Part shown: one piece after another, positions 1 to 6,587 of the stretch | Layout: every line of letters begins with the position of its first letter | How positions within the stretch are numbered: the first letter of the stretch is position 1 | From: Treponema sp. | Lineage (GTDB): Bacteria > Spirochaetota > Spirochaetia > Treponematales > Breznakiellaceae | Reading direction: 5' to 3' | Length of the DNA: 6,825 bases | NCBI GenBank assembly: GCA_031266695.1 | Contig: JAISAK010000333.1 | Span: 1 to 6,825, forward strand | Notes under the pieces: model-generated | Database searches by the model: none | Told to the model about the DNA's origin: nothing | What the model saw: the letters and a program-made list of their open reading frames with translations, nothing else | Translations under genes and position numbers: made by a program

Positions 1-75
1 AAGGCCGACCAGGTTCACGCGGCTGCCCGGGAACACGAATTCCCCCTCCGCTGTATTGTAGAACCGGTTACTTAG
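1..75 (+). CDS. clpS: ATP-dependent Clp protease adaptor ClpS, C-terminal fragment
   Basis: This is the 3' end of a gene cut by the left window edge; it reads in frame from base 1 to a TAG at 73-75 and gives 24 residues. The peptide reads ADQVHAAAREHEFPLRCIVE and ends EPVT. It matches the end of ClpS, where E. coli has a helix of the type VAQVNAYARENEHPLLCTLE. Family knowledge: ClpS is a small cytosolic adaptor that binds N-terminal Leu, Phe, Trp or Tyr (N-degrons), docks on the ClpA N-domain and hands the substrate over for unfolding. The residues that line its N-degron pocket lie upstream of this window and cannot be checked. Its position 28 bases before clpA on the same strand is the usual arrangement and supports the call. 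Confidence 0.9.
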   Translation, partial: KADQVHAAAREHEFPLRCIVEPVT

Positions 76-90
76 GGATAATATTAAAAA

Positions 91-94
91 GGAG
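91..94 (+). promoter_or_regulatory. Ribosome binding site of clpA
   Basis: GGAG lies 9 bases before the ATG at 104 within an A-rich stretch (AAAAAGGAGACGAGAAGA). It sits between the clpS stop and clpA, so clpA has its own strong initiation site and does not depend on coupling to clpS. It fixes the clpA start. Confidence 0.8.
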
Positions 95-103
95 ACGAGA
101 AGA

Positions 104-2599
104 ATGAAAATTTCCGGTCATGTAAAGGCCATAATAAACGCCGCTTATAACGAGGCAAAAGAACGGAATCATGAGTACCTGACCGCGGAACATATTCTCT
201 ACGCTGCCCTGGCTTTTGACGATGTCCAGGGGGTGTTTTCGGCCTGCGGCGTAAATCCCGATCATATAAAAGACGGGATGGAAAATTACTTTGAGCAGAA
301 GGTTCCGGTAATGAACGATATGGAGCCCACCCAGACCGTCGGCTTTCAGAGCGTCATAGAACGGGCCATGGTCCAAAGTCAATCTTCCCAAAAAGAGACA
401 ATTGATGTGGCGGATATTTTGGTTTCCCTGTTCGACGAAGAACGGAATTACTGCGCCTATTACCTCAGAAAAGCCGGTATAAAGCGTCTTGAACTGCTGG
501 AGGTACTTTCCCACGGCTACGACAGCGAAAGCCCTTTGAGTTATTACGGCAAAAACAGGAACAGCGCTTACGGCCGGAACGGTGAAGAAAACACAAAGGA
601 CGGGGGGCCGGCCGAAGAGGAACCGGGTGAACCGGGCCAAAAGGCAAAGAGCGTCAGAAAAAGCGCCCTTGAACGCTATGCCACGGAACTTACCACCCTT
701 GCCAGGGAAAACAAGCTTGAACCGGTCATCGGCCGCGAAGCGGAGCTTGACCGTACCGTACAAGTACTCTGCCGCCGTCTTAAAAACAACCCCGTGCATG
801 TGGGCGATTCCGGCGTGGGGAAAACCGCCATTACCGAAGGACTTGCCCAGCGCATTATCGCGGGCCGGGTTCCCCCCACCCTGAAGGATTTCAGCATCTA
901 TTCCCTTGACATGGGCGCCCTGGTGGCGGGTACCAAATACCGGGGCGATTTTGAGGAACGGATCAAAAGGGTCATCGAAGAGATGCTCAAGAAAGAAAAG
1001 GCCATCCTCTTCATCGACGAGATACATACCCTTGTGGGCGCCGGATCGGTTTCGGGCGGCGCCCTTGACGCGTCCAACCTTCTAAAGCCCGCCCTCAGTT
1101 CCGGCAAAATCCGCTGTATCGGCTCCACCACCCACGAAGAATACGGCAAGTTCTTTGACAAGGACCGCGCCCTTTCGCGGCGTTTCCAGAAGATAGACAT
1201 TAACGAGCCAAGCGAATCCGACGCCATAGCCATACTCAAGGGGCTTAAATCAAAATATGAAGATTACCACAAGGTACATTACAGCGACGAGGCGGTGGAG
1301 GGAGCGGTAAAACTTTCCGCCCAGTTTATCACCGAGCGGCGGCTTCCCGACAAGGCGATTGACGTTATCGACGAGGCCGGCGCCTTCGCGCGGATTGAAG
1401 GGTACAAAGCGGTGGCCAAAGCGGGAAACGCCGAAGGAGAAAAAACAGGCGGCGCCGGTTCGGACAGCGCCGGTTCCGGCGGCGCGATCAAAACGGAATC
1501 TTCCACCGTACAGGAAGGATCGGTGGAGATTATCGAGGTGGGGCTCCCCCTTATCGAAACGGTTGTTTCCAAAATCGCGCGCATACCGGAACGTTCGGTC
1601 GGCGAAAGCGAAAAGGATAAGCTCCGGGCGCTGGAAGAAAAACTGAAGCGGCGGATCTTCGGCCAGGACGACGCGGTAAACGCGGTTGTAAAGGCCGTTA
1701 AACGCTCGCGGGCGGGCTTCAGGGCGGATCAGAAACCGGTGGCAAACTTCCTCTTTGTGGGGCCCACCGGAGTCGGCAAGACGGAGCTGGCGCGGCAGCT
1801 CGCGGAGATCCTGGGCGTGGCCATGTTCCGCTTTGACATGAGCGAGTACCAGGAAAAGTATACCGTATCCCGGCTCATCGGTTCATCCCCGGGTTATGTG
1901 GGCTACGAAGAGGGCGGCCAGTTGACCGATCCGGTGCGCAAACAACCCCACGCGGTGGTACTCCTTGATGAAATTGAAAAAGCCCATTCGGATATTTACA
2001 ACATTCTTCTTCAAATAATGGACTACGCTACCCTTACCGACAACCAGGGCCGCAAGGCGGACTTCCGCAACGTGATTCTCATTATGACCAGCAACGCCGG
2101 CGCGCGGGATATCGGCAGGGGGCTTATCGGTTTTGGCGAGCGAAGCCTGGACGAAAGCGCCGTCGATAGCGCGGTGGAAAAGATCTTTACGCCCGAATTC
2201 CGCAACCGCCTTGACGCGGTAGTCCGCTTCGGCCACCTTTCGCAGGAGATAATGACTTCCATTGTCCGGAAAGAACTTGACGCCTTCGCCGTCCAGCTTG
2301 CCGAAAAGAAGGTTGCCCTTGAGGTAACGGAGGCCTGCGTTGACAAACTGGCCGGGGAAGGCTACAGCCGCGAATTCGGCGCCCGCAACGCAAGCCGGCT
2401 TATCGAGGACAAGATCAAAGGCTTCTTTATCGACGAGGTTCTCTTTGGCCGCCTTTCGGAAGGCGGCGCCGCCCGGGTTGACTGGCGGGACGGTGAATAC
2501 CGGATGGAAGTGCTTGAAACCGCGCCGGCTGTCTCCGTTGACGCCGGGGTGCCGGATACGGCCGGGGCGGCGCTTGAAAGGGGAGAGGCTTTGTCTTAA
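104..2599 (+). CDS. clpA: ClpA, AAA+ unfoldase subunit of the ClpAP protease
   Basis: This 831-residue protein is a two-ring AAA+ unfoldase that threads substrates into ClpP in the cytosol. Residues 1 to about 143 form the double Clp_N domain where ClpS docks, followed by a charged flexible linker to about 190. The first ATPase domain has Walker A GDSGVGKT (234-241), pore tyrosine Y279, Walker B LFIDE (302-306) and arginine fingers R359/R360. The second has Walker A GPTGVGKT (553-560), pore motif GYVGY (597-601), Walker B VVLLDE (618-623), arginine finger region R700/R702 and sensor-2 GAR (759-761). A LIGFG loop (IGF at 675-677) is the expected ClpP-docking tripeptide. There is no ClpB/ClpC-type middle coiled coil, and clpS lies upstream, so this is ClpA rather than ClpC or ClpB. 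It is longer than E. coli ClpA (758 aa) because of a low-complexity insertion at about 434-478 between the two ATPase domains and an Ala-rich C-terminal tail. The start is fixed by a GGAG 9 bases upstream. Confidence 0.96.
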   Translation: MKISGHVKAIINAAYNEAKERNHEYLTAEHILYAALAFDDVQGVFSACGVNPDHIKDGMENYFEQKVPVMNDMEPTQTVGFQSVIERAMVQSQSSQKETIDVADILVSLFDEERNYCAYYLRKAGIKRLELLEVLSHGYDSESPLSYYGKNRNSAYGRNGEENTKDGGPAEEEPGEPGQKAKSVRKSALERYATELTTLARENKLEPVIGREAELDRTVQVLCRRLKNNPVHVGDSGVGKTAITEGLAQRIIAGRVPPTLKDFSIYSLDMGALVAGTKYRGDFEERIKRVIEEMLKKEKAILFIDEIHTLVGAGSVSGGALDASNLLKPALSSGKIRCIGSTTHEEYGKFFDKDRALSRRFQKIDINEPSESDAIAILKGLKSKYEDYHKVHYSDEAVEGAVKLSAQFITERRLPDKAIDVIDEAGAFARIEGYKAVAKAGNAEGEKTGGAGSDSAGSGGAIKTESSTVQEGSVEIIEVGLPLIETVVSKIARIPERSVGESEKDKLRALEEKLKRRIFGQDDAVNAVVKAVKRSRAGFRADQKPVANFLFVGPTGVGKTELARQLAEILGVAMFRFDMSEYQEKYTVSRLIGSSPGYVGYEEGGQLTDPVRKQPHAVVLLDEIEKAHSDIYNILLQIMDYATLTDNQGRKADFRNVILIMTSNAGARDIGRGLIGFGERSLDESAVDSAVEKIFTPEFRNRLDAVVRFGHLSQEIMTSIVRKELDAFAVQLAEKKVALEVTEACVDKLAGEGYSREFGARNASRLIEDKIKGFFIDEVLFGRLSEGGAARVDWRDGEYRMEVLETAPAVSVDAGVPDTAGAALERGEALS
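1452..1476 (+). repeat. Short 15-base-period direct repeat within clpA
   Basis: GCGCCGGTTC occurs at 1452-1461 and again at 1467-1476, a period of exactly 15 bases. It encodes AGSDS followed by AGSGG in the Gly/Ser/Ala-rich linker between the two ATPase domains of ClpA. The phase keeps the reading frame, as expected for a small in-frame duplication by slippage in a tolerant linker. Confidence 0.6.
2579..2588 (+). promoter_or_regulatory. Ribosome binding site of aat, inside the clpA 3' end
   Basis: The purine run AGGGGAGAGG lies in the last codons of clpA and ends 12 bases before the GTG at 2601. It is the only good Shine-Dalgarno candidate for aat, and being within clpA it makes aat initiation depend on ribosomes that finish clpA. 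The spacing is a little long. Confidence 0.5.
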
Positions 2600-2600
2600 A

Positions 2601-3374
2601 GTGGGGAGAAAATTTCATCCCGGGCCCGATCCGGATTTCCCCTGTCTCAACGAATACGAATACTTTTCCTTTCCCCCGCCCGAAACCTGGAGTGATAACA
2701 TCATCGCCCTGGGCGGTAACCTTTCCCCCGGAATGCTTCTCTCCGCCTACGAACAGGGCCTTTTCCCCTGGTACAACCCGGAAGATCCCATACTCTGGCA
2801 GTCGCCGGACCCGCGCTTTATCATCCGGCCGGAGAAGCTCCACATCTCCTCCTCAATGAAAAAGGTTTTTAATAAAGGAATCTTCGAAGTTGCCCTCGAT
2901 AGGAATTTTGAGGGAGTGATACGGGGATGCGCGGAAACGGAACGCCCCGGACAGGGAGGTACCTGGATCACCGATGATATTATCGGGGCCTACCTGGAAC
3001 TGCACCGCCTGGGCTACGCCCATTCGGCGGAAAGCTACTTCGGGGGGAAGCTGGCCGGAGGCTGCTACGGCATCCGCCTGGGCAGGGTTTTTGTGGGAGA
3101 GTCCATGTTCGCGCGCCGGCCCAACGCCTCAAAGGCCGCCTTCCTTACCCTGGCGCGGCTTCTCTTTAACGACGGCCTTGCGTTTATCGACTGCCAGGTA
3201 TACTCGCGGCATCTGGAAAGCCTTGGCGGTGAAGAAATCAGCCGGGCGGACTATATCCCGCTCCTTAAAAAAACCCTCGGCAGCCGCTCCCATACGCGGG
3301 ACGGCGCGGGTATTGCGGACAGGCGGGGCAACTGGGGAAAGCTGTACCGCCTGAACAGGATCACCGGAACATGA
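2601..3374 (+). CDS. aat: Leucyl/phenylalanyl-tRNA--protein transferase
   Basis: This 257-residue enzyme transfers Leu or Phe from aminoacyl-tRNA to the N-terminal Arg or Lys of a protein, creating an N-degron read by ClpS (EC 2.3.2.6, cytosolic). Family motifs are in order: GGNLSPGMLLSAYEQG (38-53), FPWY (55-58), SPDPR (68-72), GGTWI (119-123), VGESMF (165-170) and IDCQV (196-200). By alignment, W57, W122, E167, D197 and Q199 match E. coli W49, W111, E156, D186 and Q188, all in the active site. The WWSPDPR motif reads WQSPDPR here. The frame stays open far upstream, but GTG 2601 is the best start. It gives the usual short N-terminus before GGNLSP, has a purine-rich site upstream, and leaves one base after the clpA TAA. 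The next in-frame ATG (residue 45) would remove conserved sequence. It is slightly longer than E. coli Aat (234 aa) at both ends. Confidence 0.95.
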   Translation: MGRKFHPGPDPDFPCLNEYEYFSFPPPETWSDNIIALGGNLSPGMLLSAYEQGLFPWYNPEDPILWQSPDPRFIIRPEKLHISSSMKKVFNKGIFEVALDRNFEGVIRGCAETERPGQGGTWITDDIIGAYLELHRLGYAHSAESYFGGKLAGGCYGIRLGRVFVGESMFARRPNASKAAFLTLARLLFNDGLAFIDCQVYSRHLESLGGEEISRADYIPLLKKTLGSRSHTRDGAGIADRRGNWGKLYRLNRITGT

Positions 3375-3409
3375 AGTTTTGATGCCGCATAACAATTGCC
3401 CCGGGGAAG

Positions 3410-4915
3410 TCAGGCTTCACGCAAAAAGGCAATGTACCCCCTGTAGGCGGTGTACAGATCTATTTTGCTGATCACCTCGAAGGGCGAGTGCATGGACAGC
3501 ACCGGTATTCCGCAGTCAAGCACCTCAAGGCCAAGCTTCGCCGCGTGATGCGCTATTGTTCCGCCGCCGCCCTTGTCCACCTTTCCCAGTTCTCCAAACT
3601 GCCATTTTACCTTGTTGCGATTCATGATTGCCTGTACCGCGGAACAGAATTCGGCGTTCGCGTCGCTTGCGCCGTACTTGCCGCCCGAACCGGTGTACTT
3701 GGTCAGCACCAGGCCCTTCCCCATGAAGGAAGCGTTCTTCTTGTCAAAGACTCCCCCATAGGCGGGGTCGTAGGCGGCGCTGACGTCGGCGGAAAGCATG
3801 GCCGAGTTTGACAGGCAGCGCCGCGCAAGGGAAGCTTCGCCGCAGAGGGAGGCAATAAAATTTTCAAAGGAGCGGGACTGGGCCCCGGTATTTCCGCAGG
3901 AGCCGATCTCTTCCTTGTCGGACAAATAGCAGATCATGGTTTTTTGCGGCGCGAAAGGGGCGCCGGATTTCAACGCCGCGCCCTCCGCGGCGGCAAGCAG
4001 GGCCCGGAGCGCGGGAAAGGCGCAGCAGCGGTCGTCGTGGCCGTAGGCGCCGATCATGCTGCGGTCAAAGCCCAGGTCCCGCGCCTTGAAGGCCGGAACA
4101 AACTCAATCTCCGAGCGGGCAAAATCCTCCTCGGTTACGCCGTACTTTTCATGAAGCAGCGCGAGGATTTGGAGCTTCACCCTTTCCTTCACCTTCTCGT
4201 CGCCGTAGGGCCTGGAACCGGCAAGCACGTCAAGGTCCTCGCCCTCCACCGCATCGGCCGCCTTTTTCTGCATCTGTTCCCGGGCAAGATGGGGAAGAAG
4301 ATCGGTAATGGTAAACACCGGGTCGCCTTCCTCCTCGCCCAGGCGCAGCTCCGTTCTGCGGCCTTCGCCGGTGATGATGAGGCCGTGCATGGCAAGGGGA
4401 ATTGCGGTCCACTGGTATTTTTTTATCCCGCCGTAATAGTGGGTATCTAGAAGGGCCAAATCGCTGTCTTCGTAGAGGGGATTCTGCTTGAGATCTATAC
4501 GGGGCGAATCAATGTGGGCGCCGAGGATATTGACCCCTTCGGCAAGGGGACGCTTTCCCAGAACCGCGCAGATGAGGGACTTTCCCCGGATGTTCTGATA
4601 CACCCTCGCGCCGGGCTGAAGCTTTGCGTCCCCCGGGCTTTCCGTATCAATAAAGCCGCGCTTCCTGAGGAGCGCCAGAGCCGCTTCGACACATTCACGC
4701 TCGGTCTTGCCCCGGTCAAGGAATTCCTTGTAGGAACGGGAAAAATCCTCAATTTCCTTTTCCGTTTTTTTATCGATATCGGCCCAGCAGTTCTTCGGAG
4801 TGAAAAAAAGTTTTTCCGCCAGTTTCTGCCCGGCGCTTTTTCCCGCGCCGGCTTGCGCCTTTTTGCCGCCGGCCTTTGCGTCCCCCTTTTTCCCGGGGGC
4901 CCTTTCTTTTGCCAT
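3410..4915 (-). CDS. M18-family zinc aminopeptidase (aminopeptidase I type)
   Basis: This 501-residue protein belongs to the M18 metallopeptidases, dodecameric cytosolic enzymes that remove N-terminal residues from peptides using two metal ions. The expected elements are visible: AHIDSPR with H134 and D136, YGHDDRCC with D294 (bridging ligand), DKEEIGS with E335 (catalytic base) and E336 (ligand), SADVSAAYDP with D377, and SMHSPFE with H476. Their spacing follows that of human DNPEP. Substrate preference cannot be read from the sequence. Residues 1 to about 30 are a Lys/Ala/Gly-rich extension before the conserved LAEKLFFTPKNCW start. The ATG at 4915 is supported by AGGAG (4923-4927 read on the minus strand) 7 bases upstream, so the extension is probably translated. 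The gene is convergent with aat and divergent from gltX. It could help recycle peptides made by ClpAP, but that is only inference from position. The likely name would be apeA or similar; I leave the symbol empty. Confidence 0.93.
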   Translation of the reverse strand: MAKERAPGKKGDAKAGGKKAQAGAGKSAGQKLAEKLFFTPKNCWADIDKKTEKEIEDFSRSYKEFLDRGKTERECVEAALALLRKRGFIDTESPGDAKLQPGARVYQNIRGKSLICAVLGKRPLAEGVNILGAHIDSPRIDLKQNPLYEDSDLALLDTHYYGGIKKYQWTAIPLAMHGLIITGEGRRTELRLGEEEGDPVFTITDLLPHLAREQMQKKAADAVEGEDLDVLAGSRPYGDEKVKERVKLQILALLHEKYGVTEEDFARSEIEFVPAFKARDLGFDRSMIGAYGHDDRCCAFPALRALLAAAEGAALKSGAPFAPQKTMICYLSDKEEIGSCGNTGAQSRSFENFIASLCGEASLARRCLSNSAMLSADVSAAYDPAYGGVFDKKNASFMGKGLVLTKYTGSGGKYGASDANAEFCSAVQAIMNRNKVKWQFGELGKVDKGGGGTIAHHAAKLGLEVLDCGIPVLSMHSPFEVISKIDLYTAYRGYIAFLREA

Positions 4916-4922
4916 AGATAAA

Positions 4923-4927
4923 CTCCT
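4923..4927 (-). promoter_or_regulatory. Ribosome binding site of the M18 aminopeptidase gene
   Basis: The minus strand reads AGGAG followed by TTTATCT and the ATG at 4915. This is a good Shine-Dalgarno sequence at 7-base spacing, and it decides the upstream start that includes the Lys-rich N-terminal extension. Confidence 0.75.
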
Positions 4928-4936
4928 GCGTTAAAG

Positions 4937-4944
4937 AATATAAT
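4937..4944. promoter_or_regulatory. Overlapping divergent -10 elements for gltX and the M18 gene
   Basis: On the plus strand 4939-4944 is a perfect TATAAT, ending 7 bases before the gltX ATG at 4952. On the minus strand 4937-4942 reads TATATT, about 22 bases before the aminopeptidase ATG, leaving room for a short leader with its ribosome site. The whole divergent gap is 36 bases, so both promoters must share it or lie inside the opposing coding regions. No convincing -35 box is seen for either direction, so assignment rests on the -10 matches and the layout. Confidence 0.45.
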
Positions 4945-4951
4945 AAAAGGC

Positions 4952-6448
4952 ATGGAAATTCGAGACCGTTACGCCCCGTCGCCGACGGGACTACAGCACA
5001 TCGGCGGAATCAGAACCGCCCTCTTTAATTACCTTTTTGCCCGGTCCCGGGGCGGAAAATTTATCCTCCGCCTTGAGGACACCGACCGCAGCCGTTCCGA
5101 CGAAGCCTATGTCCGGAACCTCTACGAAACCTTTGCGTGGCTGGGCCTGCAGTGGGATGAGGGGCCGGACAAGGGGGGGCCCGCCGCGCCCTATGTGCAG
5201 TCGGAACGCAGCGGGCTTTACCGCAAGTACGCCGAAGAACTGATTGGCCGGGGCAGGGCTTATTACTGTTTCTGTACCGCGGAACGTATCGAACAAGTCA
5301 GGCAGGAGCGCAAGGCCGCCTATTCCGGGGAAGCCGGAGGTTCCCGCGAATCCGGCTACGACCGCCGCTGCCGGAACATTCCGGCCGATGAAGCCGCCGC
5401 GCGCGCCGCCTCGGGGGAAGCCCACACCATCAGGCTCAAAATACCCCTGGGCGAAACCACCCGGTTTACGGATCAGCTCCTTGGGGAAATCGAGTGGAAA
5501 AACGACGACGTTAACCCCGATCCGGTACTTCTCAAATCCGACGGCTTTCCCACCTATCACCTTGCCAATGTGGTGGATGATCACCTTATGGGAATAAGCC
5601 ACATACTCCGCGCCCAGGAATGGCTTTCATCCACTCCCCTGCACGTGATCCTGTACCGCTGTTTCGGCTGGGAACACCCCCTGTTCTGCCACCTCCCCAT
5701 GGTGATGGGGCCGGACGGAAAGAAACTCAGCAAGCGCCACGGCGCGACCAGCATCGACGAATTCCGCCGCCAGGGCTACCTGCCCGAGGCGCTCATCAAC
5801 TATACAGCGTTACTCGGCGCGTCTTACGGGGAGGAAAGGGATATTTTCAGCCTCAAAGAATTGGAAGAGCGTTTCAGCCTGGACAAGCTCAACAAGGCTC
5901 CGGCTGTTTTTGATTACAAAAAACTTGAATGGTACAACGGCCAGTACATCAGAATGAAAAGCGATGAGGAGCTTGCCGGGCTCTGCCTGCCCTACGCGCT
6001 AAGCGCCGGGCTCTTTGGCCCCTCCGGCGGCCCCGACGCCGGGCAGCTCCGGGTTTTTACCGCGGCGATGGCCCTTATAAAAGAGCGCCTTTCCTTTCTG
6101 CACGAAGCGCCCGGAAAAATCGCCTACCTGTTTTCGGAGCCGCCCATGCCCCCGGCGGAAGAATTCTTTCCGAAAAAAGCGGATCGCGAAAAGACGGCGG
6201 CCCTGCTGCGAATTGGCAGGGAACTGGTTAAGCCCCTTGCCGAAGCCGCGGACGATGAAAAAGCGGAAAGCCTTGTCAAAGAAGAGGCTGAAAAAAGGGG
6301 CGTCAAACTTGGCGATCTCCTCATGCCCCTGCGCGTAGCCCTTACCGGCGCCAGGGTCAGCCCTCCCCTTTTCGGCTCCCTGCGCATCCTCGGCGCGGAA
6401 CGCTCCCTGGAACGTACCGGCCGGGCCCTGGCTTTGCTGGAAAAATAA
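4952..6448 (+). CDS. gltX: Glutamyl-tRNA synthetase
   Basis: This 498-residue class I aminoacyl-tRNA synthetase ligates glutamate to tRNA in the cytosol. The Rossmann fold begins YAPSPTG with the HIGH-type motif HIGG (16-19); the second ATP motif is KLSKR (258-262), followed by HGA. A zinc-site pattern C106-F-C108 ... Y136-D-R-R-C140 corresponds to E. coli C98, C100, Y121 and C125, with about 7 extra residues (GEAGGSRESG region) between the halves. The C-terminal third (about 330-498) is the helical anticodon-binding part. Length is normal for the family. The start at 4952 gives the usual N-terminus, but there is no properly spaced Shine-Dalgarno: AAAAGG ends one base before the ATG. Many spirochaetes lack GlnRS and use a non-discriminating GluRS with GatCAB; whether that holds here cannot be decided from this window. 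It is transcribed divergently from the M18 gene, with a large palindrome after its stop. Confidence 0.97.
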   Translation: MEIRDRYAPSPTGLQHIGGIRTALFNYLFARSRGGKFILRLEDTDRSRSDEAYVRNLYETFAWLGLQWDEGPDKGGPAAPYVQSERSGLYRKYAEELIGRGRAYYCFCTAERIEQVRQERKAAYSGEAGGSRESGYDRRCRNIPADEAAARAASGEAHTIRLKIPLGETTRFTDQLLGEIEWKNDDVNPDPVLLKSDGFPTYHLANVVDDHLMGISHILRAQEWLSSTPLHVILYRCFGWEHPLFCHLPMVMGPDGKKLSKRHGATSIDEFRRQGYLPEALINYTALLGASYGEERDIFSLKELEERFSLDKLNKAPAVFDYKKLEWYNGQYIRMKSDEELAGLCLPYALSAGLFGPSGGPDAGQLRVFTAAMALIKERLSFLHEAPGKIAYLFSEPPMPPAEEFFPKKADREKTAALLRIGRELVKPLAEAADDEKAESLVKEEAEKRGVKLGDLLMPLRVALTGARVSPPLFGSLRILGAERSLERTGRALALLEK

Positions 6449-6455
6449 CAAGATA

Positions 6456-6468
6456 ACTAATATTTAGT
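6456..6468. repeat. Small AT-rich inverted repeat after gltX
   Basis: ACTAA-TAT-TTAGT is a perfect 5-base inverted repeat with a 3-base centre, beginning 8 bases after the gltX stop. Its right half overlaps the first two bases of the large palindrome. It is too weak to be a terminator alone; on the minus strand it follows the large palindrome and supplies A/T-rich sequence there. Confidence 0.4.
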
Positions 6469-6532
6469 CTGCCCACAAAGCTCGAACCGAAGGTTCGTGA
6501 ACCTTCGGTTCGCGCTTGTTTTGCGGGCAGAC
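6467..6532. terminator. Long nested palindrome, probable gltX terminator, possibly bidirectional
   Basis: The outer arms are GTCTGCCC (6467-6474) and GGGCAGAC (6525-6532). The inner arms CGAACCGAAGGTT (6483-6495) and AACCTTCGGTTCG (6500-6512) pair perfectly over 13 bases around the loop CGTG. Between them ACAAAGC and GCTTGT can partly pair. After the inner hairpin, the plus strand continues CGCTTGTTTT (T-rich 6516-6522), giving an imperfect intrinsic terminator for gltX. On the minus strand the inner hairpin is followed by AGCTTTGT, a weaker tract, and then by the outer arm and A/T-rich sequence. It lies between two convergent genes, which fits a shared terminator. The symmetry is more elaborate than termination requires, so a dispersed repeat element is an alternative. 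Confidence 0.65.
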
Positions 6533-6545
6533 CGCGGAATGTACG

Positions 6546-6578
6546 CCGGCCGGAACGGGAAGAAACCCGCCCGGCCGG
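6546..6578. repeat. GC-rich inverted repeat between gltX and the right-edge gene
   Basis: CCGGCCGG at 6546-6553 and 6571-6578 pair over 8 bases, and CGGG (6556-6559) with CCCG (6566-6569) extends the stem past a small AA/C internal loop, closing on AAGAAA. It begins 9 bases after the stop of the minus-strand gene at the right edge, where a terminator is expected. No T-run follows on either strand, so it is either a Rho-type or mRNA-stabilising hairpin or simply a repeat. Confidence 0.5.
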
Positions 6579-6587
6579 ATAAAGGGA

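Noticed and set aside
56..84. Possible separate promoter for clpA (TTGTAG, 17 bases, TAATAT)
   Set aside because: The -35 matches consensus at only three positions and the -10 at four; in an A/T-rich gap such matches arise easily. Co-transcription with clpS is simpler.
68..1027. A 319-codon open frame antisense to the 5' part of clpA
   Set aside because: It lies wholly opposite strongly conserved clpA sequence, has no convincing ribosome site or recognisable domain, and its length is explained by the codon bias of a GC-rich gene.
1883..2236. Antisense open frames within the second half of clpA, also 2023-2346 and 2427-2843
   Set aside because: They overlap each other and conserved genes (clpA, and for the last also the start of aat), and show only mirror-image composition of the coding strand.
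2340..2600. Upstream extension of the aat reading frame into clpA
   Set aside because: The frame is open, but the translation there is a Pro/Arg/Ala-rich shadow of ClpA with no resemblance to Aat. GTG 2601 gives the expected protein.
3375..3409. Search for a terminator between the convergent aat and M18 genes
   Set aside because: Only CCCCGGGG and a weak GAAG/CTTC pairing are present, with no T-run. I see no supportable terminator.
3944..4450. A 168-codon open frame opposite the M18 gene
   Set aside because: It covers the metal-binding region of a well-supported gene and has shadow composition with no domain I can recognise.
4991..5602. A 203-codon open frame antisense to gltX
   Set aside because: It is opposite the catalytic domain of GltX, shows no motif and starts at no credible ribosome site.
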